Origin: Arthrobacter celericrescens | GTDB taxonomy: Bacteria; Actinomycetota; Actinomycetes; Actinomycetales; Micrococcaceae | Assembly (NCBI RefSeq): GCF_003614925.1 | Contig: NZ_QYLP01000021.1 | Span: 62,001-126,000, forward strand | Direction: 5' to 3' | DNA length: 64,000 bases | Part shown: in pieces, positions 1-8,477 of the stretch | How the letters are laid out: every line of letters starts with the position of its first letter | Position numbering within the stretch: the stretch's first letter is position 1 | Position numbers and translations under genes: made by a program | The notes under the pieces: model-generated | Databases searched by the model: none | The model's input: only the letters and a program-made list of their open reading frames with translations | What the model was told of the DNA's origin: nothing

Positions 1-538
1 GTTCTCGGTGTCCCTGTTCCTGGACCTCGACTTCGGCCGGGCGTTGTTCATCGGCGCCGTCCTCGGGCACGCTGAACCGGGCGAAACCGCAGTCCGCCAC
101 GAGTTCCTGCCCGGCGTAATCGCCGGGTCCGAGCCCACGGGCGAGCCGGTGGCGGAGACCACGGCCCTGATCGGCCGCCGGGTGGAGTGGGTGTACAGCG
201 ACATCCACGCCTACGAGCACATCTACCTGAGCCCGCAGTGGTACACGTGGCAGTGCCTGGCCGGACCCGAGCGCGGCCTGGCCGACACTGACACCAACAC
301 CACCTTCCAGATCCGCCCGGGAATCTACGTCTTCACATGGCGCGAAAAAGTGATCCCCTGCGGTTCCGTGACCATCGCCGATCACCGCGACGTGCGGGCC
401 ATCCGCTCGCACGGCTACCTCTTCGGCTGGGACGAGGCCGGCACCGAACCCGTGCACTTTACCTTCGGGGCCCACGGCCGGCTGATCAGCATGACCGCGC
501 ACACCCCGGAGTTGGACCCGGCGCTGCCGTTGGGCTGA
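1..538 (+). CDS. MoaF-like protein, 5' truncated by window edge
   Basis: The reading frame is open to the first bases of the window, so the true start lies outside it; the GTG at 8 is only an internal codon. The visible part matches the C-terminal half of the MoaF family (named for molybdenum-cofactor operons): YEHIYLSPQWYTWQC, then GPERGLADTD, then a WREK segment and a DHRDVRAIRSHGYLFG stretch. MoaF-type proteins are lipocalin-like beta-barrels and many occur away from molybdenum genes, so a cofactor role is not shown here. No molybdenum gene follows: the next genes are a toxin-antitoxin pair. Family assignment is from motif recall. Confidence 0.7.
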   Translation, partial: FSVSLFLDLDFGRALFIGAVLGHAEPGETAVRHEFLPGVIAGSEPTGEPVAETTALIGRRVEWVYSDIHAYEHIYLSPQWYTWQCLAGPERGLADTDTNTTFQIRPGIYVFTWREKVIPCGSVTIADHRDVRAIRSHGYLFGWDEAGTEPVHFTFGAHGRLISMTAHTPELDPALPLG

Positions 539-561
539 GGCGCCCCGCAGGCCGACAGGAA

Positions 562-597
562 CCTCCTACTGGTACGTTAAGTGGTACCAGTAGGAGG
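562..597. promoter_or_regulatory. 14-bp-arm palindrome overlapping the antitoxin ribosome-binding site
   Basis: CCTCCTACTGGTAC (562-575) and its exact complement GTACCAGTAGGAGG (584-597) flank an 8-nt spacer. The right arm ends in AGGAGG, the Shine-Dalgarno of the antitoxin GTG at 605. It is placed as an autoregulatory operator for the toxin-antitoxin complex. If transcription starts upstream of it, the same repeat would fold the Shine-Dalgarno into a hairpin. Confidence 0.65.
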
Positions 598-604
598 GTT
601 TGGC

Positions 605-853
605 GTGGCAATAACAACCAGCGAAGCGCGGCGGGACCTGTTCGGGCTGATCGAACGGGTCAATCTCGATCACACCGAAATCGAAATCACGTCGCGGCGC
701 GGCTCGGCAATACTCATGTCCAAGGATGAGTATGACTCCCTCATTGAAACGAGCATCCTTCTGCGTTCCCCGAAGAACGCGAGGCGCCTGGTTTCGGCAG
801 TGGAGAGCGCCCGCTCAGGCGGCGCTGTGGAGCACGGGCTCCTCAAACCGTGA
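605..853 (+). CDS. Type II antitoxin, YefM/Phd family
   Basis: An 82-residue protein with the Phd/YefM N-terminal DNA-binding fold: TTSEARRDLFGLIERVN, then an EITSRRG strand and LMSKDEYDSLIET. The C-terminal part (about 55-82) is the usual toxin-wrapping tail. The GTG at 605 is chosen because AGGAGG lies about 7 nt upstream and the homology begins there; an upstream in-frame ATG at 581 would sit inside the palindrome. The stop overlaps the toxin start (GTGA), so the two are translationally coupled. It should neutralise the downstream YoeB-like RNase and repress the shared promoter. Confidence 0.88.
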   Translation: MAITTSEARRDLFGLIERVNLDHTEIEITSRRGSAILMSKDEYDSLIETSILLRSPKNARRLVSAVESARSGGAVEHGLLKP

Positions 854-1113
854 CGGAGCGCAAGCTCGCCTGGACCAGTGAAGGCTGGGAGGACTACCTC
901 TCTTGGCGGGTCCGGGACAAGACATTTCTGCGGATAAACCAGCTCATCGCAGACACCCTCCGAGACGACCCGTACGACGGTATCGGCAAGCCGGAACCAC
1001 TCAAACACGCCCTCGCCGGAGCGTGGTCGCGGCGCATCGACGAAAGCAACCGGCTTGTCTACCTGGCCGATGACAAGTACGTGACCATCCTGCAGGCCAG
1101 GTACCACTACTGA
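850..1113 (+). CDS. yoeB: Type II toxin, Txe/YoeB mRNA interferase
   Basis: At 87 residues it matches YoeB along its whole length: WEDYLSW, INQLIADTLRD, GIGKPEPLKH, WSRRIDESNRLVY and the terminal RYHY. Aligned to E. coli YoeB (offset 3), the catalytic Glu46, Arg65 and His83 correspond to E49, R68 and H86, all present, so an active ribosome-dependent RNase is expected. It starts with GTG inside the antitoxin stop codon (4-base overlap). The pair probably arrived as a cassette, since it sits between unrelated genes. Confidence 0.93.
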   Translation: MTERKLAWTSEGWEDYLSWRVRDKTFLRINQLIADTLRDDPYDGIGKPEPLKHALAGAWSRRIDESNRLVYLADDKYVTILQARYHY

Positions 1114-1158
1114 AACGTCGCTATGGTGGTCGTGACAGGACGTCTTTCGGGAGGGTGC

Positions 1159-1623
1159 ATGCCGTACATCGTTGATTTTGAGCAGGTCTCCGCCACTGGC
1201 CTGGAGTCGTCCCCGGTGGCCGAGGCCCTCGCCGGACTGCGCGCCAACGAGGCCCGCTACTACAAGAACAAGTACGGCCATGTCTTCACGGTCACCCCCG
1301 CGGCGGAGGCCCCGGAGATCCTGGAGCGGATCCACCGCATCCTGGCCGAGGAGCGCGAAATCACCATCGCCTCCACCCCGCTGGAGGTGTCCTCCTTCGA
1401 GGTCGACGGCCTGCGCATGGATTATGTCTTCTACGAATCCGGCCTGTCCGTCAACGTGATGTACAGCTTGGCGGAGGGCGGCAAGCGCGCCGTGGGATTC
1501 AAGCTGTCGCAGGGCATGGAGGTGCCCGAAGAACTTGCGGAGCGCTTCAAGTTCGCCCGCCAAAAGTCCAAGCTGGCCGGCGAAATCCGGGGCTCATTCT
1601 TCGTGATCAAGGGCGAGTACTGA
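1159..1623 (+). CDS. Conserved-looking protein of unknown function
   Basis: I do not recognise this 154-residue protein. The start ATG at 1159 is preceded by GGGAGGG with 4-nt spacing; an earlier in-frame GTG at 1123 lacks a good site. It has no signal peptide or membrane segment. It mixes charged helices (SPVAEALAGLRANEARYYKNK, about 17-37) with a central beta-rich part (TIASTPLEVSSFEVDGLRMD) and a lysine-rich end (about 127-154). It follows the toxin gene by 45 nt on the same strand and ends before a palindromic repeat shared with another locus. Confidence 0.6.
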   Translation: MPYIVDFEQVSATGLESSPVAEALAGLRANEARYYKNKYGHVFTVTPAAEAPEILERIHRILAEEREITIASTPLEVSSFEVDGLRMDYVFYESGLSVNVMYSLAEGGKRAVGFKLSQGMEVPEELAERFKFARQKSKLAGEIRGSFFVIKGEY

Positions 1624-1728
1624 ATCACCGGATTGCCGGGCTGGCCCAGCGCTGAGCCGGCCGCCCAGTACCGTAAGGCGCCGCGCCCAAGCCGTGTGCC
1701 GCCGTCGGGCTTTCCGCTTTTGCCTTCT

Positions 1729-1787
1729 CAAACGTTGGATGCCCGCTCAAATTTTGGCGGGCAAACAACGCTTCGCGGGGCGGAAGC
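1729..1787. repeat. Intergenic palindromic repeat, copy 1
   Basis: This imperfect hairpin (AACGTTG...GCCCGC / GGCGGGC...CAACGCTT) aligns over about 55 bp with a second copy at 9878-9936, including the flanking GGCGGAAGC. Both copies lie between convergent genes and have an AAATTT-type loop, as expected of a REP-like element or a bidirectional terminator. Confidence 0.6.
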
Positions 1788-1825
1788 CTGCAACCCTCGA
1801 GTGACATGCCACCGGACACACGCCA

Positions 1826-2509
1826 TCAGCGCGGAGAGGGTTCGAGTTCCTCGATCGCGGCCTGCTCCACCATGCCGAGGTGCTGGCGTACCAACCGCAC
1901 CGAAAGTTCCTGGTCGCCTTCCAGGAAGGCCTCCACAAGCTGGGTGTGGGCGCGCTTCATCTTCTCGACGTCATCGCGCCGGGAATCGATGACCGCCACG
2001 AAGAGCGAGGAGTCAATCATCAGCTGTTCCTCCTGCTTCATGAGCCGTTCGTTCCCGGACATCCCCACCAGCGCCACATGCAGTTCGCGGTGCCGGCGCG
2101 AGCTTTCGGCGACGTCACCGGAATCCATCGCCTCGATGTAGGCGGCCAACGCCTCCCGGAGCCGTTCCTTGCTGGCATTGCCCGCCGCAATGGAACGGAT
2201 GCCGGCGTGGACCTCCACCAGCTCGCGGGCCTCCATGATGTCCCGGACTTCCTTCTCCGTAAATGAGCGCACCTGGGCGCTGTGGTACGGCCGGCGCACC
2301 AGGTACCCCTCACCGATGAGGAAGTTCAGCACTTCACGGATGGTGGTCCGCGACACGGAGTATTTTTCTGCGACCCATTTCTCGGTGACCGGAGCCCCAG
2401 CGGCGAGTTCGCCGCTGACGATGGCGCGGCGGATCTCCTCCGCAATGTTCTCGGCCGCGTGGGTGGATGCCCCTGCGCTGTCCCCCTTGGTATCACTCAT
2501 GCCGCTCAT
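1826..2509 (-). CDS. GntR-family transcriptional regulator, FCD subfamily
   Basis: A 227-residue FadR-type regulator. The N-terminal winged helix (about 17-85) shows EEIRRAIVSGELAAGAPVT, then SVSRTTIREVLNFLIGEGYL. The C-terminal all-helical FCD domain (about 95-220) has the family's conserved ARELVE, HRELH and HLGMVE histidine positions, which bind a metal and a carboxylate effector in relatives. The ATG at 2509 has GGAG about 10 nt upstream; a second ATG at 2500 is also possible. It is divergent from the argH-like operon, so it is the likely repressor, with the pathway substrate or an intermediate as inducer. Confidence 0.9.
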   Translation of the reverse strand: MSGMSDTKGDSAGASTHAAENIAEEIRRAIVSGELAAGAPVTEKWVAEKYSVSRTTIREVLNFLIGEGYLVRRPYHSAQVRSFTEKEVRDIMEARELVEVHAGIRSIAAGNASKERLREALAAYIEAMDSGDVAESSRRHRELHVALVGMSGNERLMKQEEQLMIDSSLFVAVIDSRRDDVEKMKRAHTQLVEAFLEGDQELSVRLVRQHLGMVEQAAIEELEPSPR

Positions 2510-2556
2510 GTTCGCAGATCTCCGCGCGGCGCACCATTCGACGTCATGAAAACAAT

Positions 2557-2612
2557 TTTGCCATACAATTTCTTGACATAGTGGTCCTTCATGGCAAATA
2601 TTGTCGTACATT
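2557..2612 (+). promoter_or_regulatory. Promoter and candidate GntR operators of the argH-like operon
   Basis: TTGACA at 2573-2578 is followed after 17 nt by AAATAT (2596-2601), a plausible -35/-10 pair. TTTGCCAT (2557-2564) and its complement ATGGCAAA (2591-2598) flank the -35. ATTGTCGTACATT (2600-2612) resembles the imperfect ATTGT-N-ACAAT palindromes bound by FCD-type GntR proteins and covers the start region. Both dyads are visible; assigning them to the adjacent GntR is inference. Confidence 0.45.
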
Positions 2613-2642
2613 CATGGAGAAACTTGTGGGAAGGATCACAGA

Positions 2643-4118
2643 ATGAGCGTTGCTCAGGCACAAGACGCCGGGCATCATGAGGCCGGGAAACTCTGGGGCG
2701 GGCGGTTCTCCGCCCCCTCGGCGAAGGCCCTTGAAGACATCTCCCGCTGCCCTCCGGAGTACTACCGGATGGTCCGCTTCGACGTGGTGGGTTCCAAGGC
2801 CCACGCCGGCGAACTGGTCCGGGCAGGCCTCCTCAGCGAAGGCGAGCGGGCAACCATCAGCAACACCCTGGACGCCATCGTGGCCGACCACGAATCAGGG
2901 ACCGTGCGCCCCACCGCCGAGGACGAAGATGTCCACGGCTACCTGGAGCGGGTCCTCGTGGAGCGCCTCGGCACCTTGGGCGGAAAGCTTCGTGCCGGCC
3001 GCAGCCGCAACGACCAGACCTCCAATGAGCTGCGGCTGTACCTCCGGGCAGCGGCCGCGGGGCTCGCCACCGCCGCCGCGGAACTTGTCGAGGCGCTGAT
3101 CCGGCGGGCGGAAGAAAACCGCGACGTCGCGGCGCCGGGTTTCACGCACCTGCAGCCCGCCCAGCCCATCACCTTCGGGCACCAGCTGCTGGCGCACGCC
3201 TCGGCGATCTCGCGCAATGTCCAGCGCCTCCGCAACGCGTGGGAATCGTCGTCGCTCTCGCCGCTGGGTGCGGCAGCCCTGGCGGGCAACCCGCTCAGCC
3301 ATGAGCCCCTGACGGCGGCCCGCGAGCAGGGTTTCTCGGGCCTGGTGGTCAACTCGATCGACGGCGTTTCCAGCCGCGACCACGTTGCCGATTTCCTGTA
3401 CGCCACCGCCATGCTGGCCACGGACATCTCCCGGCTGAGCGAAGAGCTGTGCCTTTGGTCCTCCGCCCAGTTCGGCTGGATCGGCCTGCACGACTCCTGG
3501 TCCACGGGATCCTCGATCATGCCGCAGAAGAAGAACCCGGACATCGCCGAGCTCTCCCGTGGTAAAGCGGCCCGCCTGAACGCCAACCTCAGCGGCATGC
3601 TGGGCGTGCTCAAGGGACTGCCTTTCGCCTACAACCGCGACCTCGCCGAGGACAAGCACTTCACCTTCGACAGCACGGACACCTTGGAACTGGTCCTGCC
3701 TGCCATCACCGGCATGGTTCAGACTTTCACCGTCCGGGCCGAGACGATGCGCCGCCAGGCCGTTCAGGGCTTCACGCTGGCCACCGAACTGGCCGACTGG
3801 CTCGCTGAACAAGGCATCCCCTTCAGCCAGGCACACGACGTCGCGGGTGAGGTGGTGCACTTCTGCGAAGCGGAAGGCATCGGGCTGGAAGAGCTGAGCC
3901 TGGCCCAGGCTCAGGCCATCGACGCCCGCATCACCGAAGCGGCGCTTGGCCGGCTCAGCATCGAGTCCGCATTGGCCCGGCGTTCAGGGCCCGGCGGCAC
4001 CGCGCCGTCGAACATCGACCCCCAGGCGAGCGCCCTGCGCGGCGCGCTGGCCAGCAGCCTGGCCGGCTTCGCCACCCCCGACCCCGCCACCCCCGACCCC
4101 CAGGAGGTTCCGGCATGA
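2643..4118 (+). CDS. Argininosuccinate-lyase-like C-N lyase, probably catabolic
   Basis: At 491 residues it belongs to the aspartase/fumarase superfamily and is closest in motifs to argininosuccinate lyase: DVHGYLERVL (96-105), AGRSRNDQ (118-125), catalytic-base region THLQPAQPITFGHQ (168-181), and the signature loop GSSIMPQKKNPD (289-300) with the catalytic serine. Such enzymes eliminate fumarate from an N-substituted aspartate. The ATG at 2643 follows AAGGAT. Neighbours are an amino-acid ABC importer, two hydrolases and an MmgE/PrpD protein rather than arginine biosynthesis genes. I therefore infer breakdown of an imported N-substituted aspartate; relatives with such roles are EDDS lyase and iminodisuccinate lyase. 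True ArgH activity cannot be excluded. Confidence 0.85.
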   Translation: MSVAQAQDAGHHEAGKLWGGRFSAPSAKALEDISRCPPEYYRMVRFDVVGSKAHAGELVRAGLLSEGERATISNTLDAIVADHESGTVRPTAEDEDVHGYLERVLVERLGTLGGKLRAGRSRNDQTSNELRLYLRAAAAGLATAAAELVEALIRRAEENRDVAAPGFTHLQPAQPITFGHQLLAHASAISRNVQRLRNAWESSSLSPLGAAALAGNPLSHEPLTAAREQGFSGLVVNSIDGVSSRDHVADFLYATAMLATDISRLSEELCLWSSAQFGWIGLHDSWSTGSSIMPQKKNPDIAELSRGKAARLNANLSGMLGVLKGLPFAYNRDLAEDKHFTFDSTDTLELVLPAITGMVQTFTVRAETMRRQAVQGFTLATELADWLAEQGIPFSQAHDVAGEVVHFCEAEGIGLEELSLAQAQAIDARITEAALGRLSIESALARRSGPGGTAPSNIDPQASALRGALASSLAGFATPDPATPDPQEVPA

Positions 4119-5014
4119 CGCCTACCCAGGCAACCGCACGCATCACCTACCGGATTGTTCCGGTCAAGCATTGGGCCCGCTGGATTGCGGCGATCGCGAC
4201 GGCGGCAGTGCTGGTCTGGATTGTCGCCTCCTTTGCGGGCGCCCAGATCGACTGGCCCACCGTGGGCGAATACTTCACCTTCCCGGCCATCGTGTCCGGC
4301 ATGGGCATCACCGTGGCCCTGACGGTCGTTTCCATGCTCATCGGCATCGCGCTGGGCGTGCTCGTCGCCGTCATGAGGCTCTCCTCCAACCCCGTGGTGA
4401 GCGGCATCGCGTGGATCTATGTGTGGTTCTTCCGCGGCACCCCGGTGTACCTGCAACTGCTTCTTTGGTTCAACATCGCCCTGGTGTTCCCCGTTGTGGG
4501 CATTCCCGGGCTTATCGAAGGCCGCACTGTGGACGTTGTGTCGCCCTTCGTGGCCGCGATCCTGGGCCTCGGCCTGAACCAGGGCGCCTACACCTCCGAG
4601 GTGGTCCGCGCCGGCATCCTGTCCGTTGACGAAGGCCAGGGCGAGGCCGCCAAGGCCCTGGGCCTGCCCGGCACCGCAACCATGCGGACGGTCGTCCTGC
4701 CCCAGGCCATGCGGGTCATCCTGCCCCCGATCGGCAACGAAACCATCGGCATGCTGAAGACCACCTCCCTGGCATCCGCCATCGGCGCTTCGGAGGTGCT
4801 GAACGAAGCCCAGCACGTCTACCTGGTCAACAACATGATCATGGAGCTGCTGATCGTCTCGGGCATCTGGTACCTGCTGGCCGTCTCCGTCCTGTCCGTC
4901 ATCCAGTACTACGTGGAACGCCGCTTCGCGAAGGGCAGTTCCAGCAAGGCCCTCCCCCTGACCCCTTGGCAGAAGGTGGTCTGGTTCTTCACCAGCCGTA
5001 GGAGCGTCGCATGA
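4115..5014 (+). CDS. Polar amino-acid ABC transporter permease (HisM/GlnP type)
   Basis: A 299-residue inner-membrane permease with about five to six hydrophobic segments. The first is [20 protein letters not shown]; others follow around residues 55-85 and 90-125. The cytoplasmic loop contains the [24 protein letters not shown] motif (about 175-198) that docks on the ATPase. It starts in an ATGA overlap with the lyase stop and ends in an ATGA overlap with the ATPase start, so translation is coupled. Only one permease gene is present, so a homodimer is expected. The imported compound is probably the lyase substrate. Confidence 0.93.
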   Translation: MTPTQATARITYRIVPVKHWARWIAAIATAAVLVWIVASFAGAQIDWPTVGEYFTFPAIVSGMGITVALTVVSMLIGIALGVLVAVMRLSSNPVVSGIAWIYVWFFRGTPVYLQLLLWFNIALVFPVVGIPGLIEGRTVDVVSPFVAAILGLGLNQGAYTSEVVRAGILSVDEGQGEAAKALGLPGTATMRTVVLPQAMRVILPPIGNETIGMLKTTSLASAIGASEVLNEAQHVYLVNNMIMELLIVSGIWYLLAVSVLSVIQYYVERRFAKGSSSKALPLTPWQKVVWFFTSRRSVA

Positions 5015-5787
5015 GCATCCAGCCACTTGTCCAGCTTGAGAGCATCACCAAGAACTTCGGCCCCAACGAAGTCCTCAAAGGCGTCGACCTGGAGGTAAGC
5101 AGCGGCGAGGTGGTCTGCATCCTGGGCCCCTCCGGCTCAGGGAAATCCACCCTTCTGCGCTGCATCAATTTCATCGAACAGCCCACGTCCGGGCTGGTCT
5201 TCGTGGGAGACGAGGTCATCGGCCACCGCCGCACGGAGGACCCGGAGGTCCTCCAACAGGTCCACGAAAACGCCATCGCCCGGCAGCGCAGCGAGATCGG
5301 CATGGTCTTCCAGCGCTTCAACCTCTTCCCGCACATGACCGTTCTGGAGAACATCACCCACGCCCCGCGGCTGGTGCGCGGGCACAGCGCGGCCGTGGCC
5401 AACGAGGCGGCCATGGCCCTCCTGGAGAAGGTCGGCCTCGCGGACCGGGCAGCCGCCTATCCGCGCCAGCTCTCCGGCGGGCAGCAGCAACGGGTGGCCA
5501 TCGCCCGCGCCCTGGCCATGGAGCCCCGCCTCATGCTCTTCGATGAGCCCACCTCCGCGCTGGACCCCGAACTGGTCGGCGAAGTCCTCAAGGTCATGAA
5601 GGAACTCGCCGCCGGGGGCCTGACGATGATCGTGGTCACCCATGAAATCGGCTTCGCCCGCGAAGTGGCGGACCGCGTGGTCTTCATGGACGGCGGCGTA
5701 ATCGTGGAGCAAGGCAGCCCGGCCGAGGTGATCGGCAACCCGCAGAACCCGCGGACCCGGGCCTTCCTGTCCAGGGTCCTCAAGTAG
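5011..5787 (+). CDS. Polar amino-acid ABC transporter ATP-binding protein (GlnQ/HisP type)
   Basis: A 258-residue ATPase with Walker [10 protein letters not shown] (39-47), Q-loop [10 protein letters not shown], signature LSGGQQQR (154-161), Walker B and D-loop [11 protein letters not shown] (about 176-186) and switch histidine in VVTHE. The [15 protein letters not shown] insertion before the Q-loop is typical of the HisP/GlnQ branch. It overlaps the permease by ATGA and is followed after 57 nt by the binding-protein gene. It energises uptake for the operon. Confidence 0.95.
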   Translation: MSIQPLVQLESITKNFGPNEVLKGVDLEVSSGEVVCILGPSGSGKSTLLRCINFIEQPTSGLVFVGDEVIGHRRTEDPEVLQQVHENAIARQRSEIGMVFQRFNLFPHMTVLENITHAPRLVRGHSAAVANEAAMALLEKVGLADRAAAYPRQLSGGQQQRVAIARALAMEPRLMLFDEPTSALDPELVGEVLKVMKELAAGGLTMIVVTHEIGFAREVADRVVFMDGGVIVEQGSPAEVIGNPQNPRTRAFLSRVLK

Positions 5788-5844
5788 CTCCCCCAAGTAA
5801 CTCCCAAGACACCCCTCGAAACCCCCACTCCCCCGAAGGAAGCC

Positions 5845-6690
5845 ATGAAGAAGAACGTCCTCAAGGGCGGCATCGCCGTCCTCGGCCTCGCCCTTGCCCT
5901 CACTGGCTGCGGTTCAGCCGCCAAAAGCGCCGACGGCCAGCTCAGCACTATCAAGGATGGCGTGCTCACCGTCGGCCTGTCCCCTGATTTCCCGCCGATG
6001 GAATACCTCGATGAAACCACCAACAAGCTGGTGGGCGTGGACGTGGACATCGTCACCGAAATCGGCAAGCGCCTGGACCTGAAGGTCGACTACACCCACC
6101 AGAAGTTCGACCAGCTCATCAACTCCGTCCGCACCGACCGCGTGGACATCGTGTTCTCCGGCATGTCCGACACCGTGGAGCGCCAGAAGACCGTTGATTT
6201 CATCGACTACTTCAAGTCGGTGGGCCGCTTCTACGTCCTGGGAGCCAACAAGGCCAAGTACACCCAGGACACGGACGTCTGCGGCCAAAGCGTCGCTGTG
6301 AGCTCCAAGACCGACTACTACCCGGCCCTGCAGCGTTTCAGCAAGGAAAAGTGCGAGGGCGCCGGCAAACCGGCCGTGAACATCGTGCCCACCGACTCCG
6401 GCGCGGCCGCCCGCCTCCAGCTGGACCAGGGCCGCGCCCAGGTGGCCATCCAGGGCGCAGAGAACCTTGTCTATTTCGAGAAGAAGAACCCAGGCAAGTA
6501 CGCCATGGTCCTGGGCAACGTCAACGAGCTTCCGTTCGGCGCCGCCACCAAGAAGGGAAACGCGGCACTCCAGGACAAGGTGGTCAAGGCTTTCCAGGAC
6601 ATGAAAGCGGACGGCACCCTGAAGAAGATCCTGGACTCCCACAACGTGGGATACGGCCTGACGGATCCGGTCCTGAACGGGGTCAAGTAA
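5845..6690 (+). CDS. Extracellular solute-binding lipoprotein, family 3
   Basis: A 281-residue protein with a lipoprotein signal peptide (lipobox LTGC, lipidated Cys22) and a family 3 fold: VLTVGLSPDFPPMEYLDE, then VGVDVDIVTEIGKRL, then DRVDIVFSGMSDT, the usual amino-acid binding sequence blocks. It has a GAAGGAA ribosome site before the ATG. Two cysteines in the mature part (about residues 150 and 173) could form a disulfide. It should capture the pathway's substrate outside the cell and deliver it to the adjacent permease. Binding specificity cannot be read from sequence. Confidence 0.93.
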   Translation: MKKNVLKGGIAVLGLALALTGCGSAAKSADGQLSTIKDGVLTVGLSPDFPPMEYLDETTNKLVGVDVDIVTEIGKRLDLKVDYTHQKFDQLINSVRTDRVDIVFSGMSDTVERQKTVDFIDYFKSVGRFYVLGANKAKYTQDTDVCGQSVAVSSKTDYYPALQRFSKEKCEGAGKPAVNIVPTDSGAAARLQLDQGRAQVAIQGAENLVYFEKKNPGKYAMVLGNVNELPFGAATKKGNAALQDKVVKAFQDMKADGTLKKILDSHNVGYGLTDPVLNGVK

Positions 6691-6693
6691 GCG

Positions 6694-7554
6694 GTGAAGC
6701 CTGACAACGCCAGGGCCGGTGTGGAGGCCCCCGCCACCCCGGACAGCGCCACACCGGGCCGCGCCACACTGGCCTTGGCCTTCGACCTTGACGGACCTAC
6801 CGGCAACGCCATGCTCACCGGAGCCCTCTGGCGCAAGCCGGGCTACTTCACCTTGGGAGCGTACGGCCCGCACCGGGCCATGCCCCGGATCCTGGACATC
6901 CTGGCCGGCCACGGACTCACCGCCACGTTCTTCACTCCGTCCTGGGTGGTGGAACAGTGGCCGGAGCTCTGCCGGAGGGTGCTGGAGGACGGCCACGAAA
7001 TGGCCCACCACGGGCACCGTCACGAAGTGTTTTTCGGCAAACCCGAAGAGGAACAGCGGGCCATCATCCGCCGCAGCCGGGACATCTTCCGGCAGCTGCT
7101 CGGCGCCCCCGGGGCAGGCTTCCGTGCCCCTTCCGGCGACTGGCACCCGCGGACCGCGCAGCTCCTGGCCGAGGAAGGGCTGCTGTATTCCAGTTCGCTG
7201 CGAAACGGCGACCTGCCCTTCCGGCACGCGGACAACGGGCTCATTGAACTGCCCGCCAAATCCCTCTTCGACGACTACACCGCTTTCGCCTACCACCGCG
7301 CCCCGAACTTCCCGTCCGGGCTGGACCGGGTGGCGCCTTACCGGCCGGTCTTCAACGGCTGGCGGGACGAGATCCTCGCGGCGGCGGACGAAGGCCTGCT
7401 AGTCAGCACTATCTGGCACCCCAAGGTCATCGGCACCCCGGGCCGGGCTCTGATGCTGGACGAGTTCCTCGGCACGCTCGCGGACTCCGGCCGGGTCCGG
7501 ATAACCACTTCCCGGGCCGTGGCCGAGGACTGGAACGAAAGGCACCCGCGATGA
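6694..7554 (+). CDS. Polysaccharide-deacetylase-fold hydrolase, copy A
   Basis: A 286-residue NodB-homology (CE4-like) protein of the PuuE/HpPgdA branch. Metal-site motifs are visible: FDLDG (D31, D33) and HxxxH at H106-H110 within HEMAHHGHRH, then FRAPSGDW (about 132-139). It has no signal peptide, so it acts in the cytoplasm, unlike true cell-wall deacetylases. Related intracellular enzymes open cyclic amides or imides (PuuE allantoinase, cyclic imide hydrolase). Here it may cut an amide bond in the imported compound. The GTG at 6694 is 3 nt after the previous stop and lacks a clear ribosome site, suggesting coupling. Confidence 0.85.
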   Translation: MKPDNARAGVEAPATPDSATPGRATLALAFDLDGPTGNAMLTGALWRKPGYFTLGAYGPHRAMPRILDILAGHGLTATFFTPSWVVEQWPELCRRVLEDGHEMAHHGHRHEVFFGKPEEEQRAIIRRSRDIFRQLLGAPGAGFRAPSGDWHPRTAQLLAEEGLLYSSSLRNGDLPFRHADNGLIELPAKSLFDDYTAFAYHRAPNFPSGLDRVAPYRPVFNGWRDEILAAADEGLLVSTIWHPKVIGTPGRALMLDEFLGTLADSGRVRITTSRAVAEDWNERHPR

Positions 7555-8477
7555 ACACCACTCCGGAACTCCCGACGGCGGCCGGCACCTCCGCGGCCGT
7601 CCGTCCGCAAGAGCCGGGCTGGCCGCAGGGGGCGCGCTGCGCCGTCGTCGTCACCATCGACGTCGACGGCGACCTGCCCTTCCTGGCCCTCGACCCCGGG
7701 CACCGGGACCGCCTGAAGTCCCGTTCCGTGGGGCAGTACGGCCCGGACCACGGCGCCGCCCGGCTCCTGCGCGTGCTGGAGCGGCTGGGCGTGGCGGCCA
7801 GCTGGTTCGTTCCGGGGGCGATCGCGCAGCAGCACCCGGAACTGGTCCGGTCCGTGCTGGCCGGCGGGCACGAGCTCGCCTGCCACGGCATGCACCACCT
7901 GGACTTCGACGGTCTGGACCTCGACGCCCAGGTGGCGGAGATGCTCGACGGCGCCCGCGCGCTTCGGGAAGCGTCCGGTGCGCAGGTCCGCGGACTCCGC
8001 ACGCCCTCCGGCGAGTGGAAGCCCGGCTTCCCGGAGGCCATGGCCGCGGCCGGTTTCGAGTGGTCCTCCTCCCTGCCGGGCGACGACCGTCCCTTCCCGC
8101 TGGGCGACTCCGGCGTCCTGGAACTTCCCTTCCGCTACGAGCTGGAGGACCTGCAGTACCTGGGCTTCAACTTGGATCCGCCGTTCCCGCCCGGGCAGTC
8201 GCGCATCCAGAGCCTGGACGCCGTCCGGGACAACTGGGACATCGAGTTCGCCGCGGCCCGGCGCTTCGGCACCGTGCTCATACTCCGGCTCAACGCCGAG
8301 ATCATGGGCACCCCGGGGCGGGCGCGGCTGCTGGAGGACTTCCTGAGCTCCATCCTGGACTCCGGCGAGGCCTGGGTTGCCACCTGCGGCGAGCTTGCCG
8401 CTCACTGGGCCGGGCAACCGGTGGAAACGGACCACCCCTACCGCCGGTTCCTCGACCTGGCGCCACTGGAATCATGA
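7551..8477 (+). CDS. Polysaccharide-deacetylase-fold hydrolase, copy B
   Basis: A 308-residue paralogue of the preceding gene, starting in an ATGA overlap with it. It has VTIDVDGDLPF (D37, D39), HGMHH giving H112-x3-H116, and LRTPSGEWKPGF. The two copies share layout but differ in length and sequence, so they are not a recent duplication and may form a heteromer or act on successive substrates. It has no signal peptide. A cytoplasmic C-N hydrolase role is inferred from the PuuE-like branch and from the operon context. Confidence 0.85.
   Translation: MNTTPELPTAAGTSAAVRPQEPGWPQGARCAVVVTIDVDGDLPFLALDPGHRDRLKSRSVGQYGPDHGAARLLRVLERLGVAASWFVPGAIAQQHPELVRSVLAGGHELACHGMHHLDFDGLDLDAQVAEMLDGARALREASGAQVRGLRTPSGEWKPGFPEAMAAAGFEWSSSLPGDDRPFPLGDSGVLELPFRYELEDLQYLGFNLDPPFPPGQSRIQSLDAVRDNWDIEFAAARRFGTVLILRLNAEIMGTPGRARLLEDFLSSILDSGEAWVATCGELAAHWAGQPVETDHPYRRFLDLAPLES

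Noticed and set aside
670-1563. A 297-codon minus-strand frame across the toxin-antitoxin pair and the unknown gene
   Set aside because: It is opposite three plus-strand genes, two of which match families residue by residue.
2643-4118. Calling the lyase simply the arginine biosynthesis enzyme argH
   Set aside because: No arg genes adjoin it and its operon is catabolic in content, so I kept the family but not the biosynthetic role or symbol.
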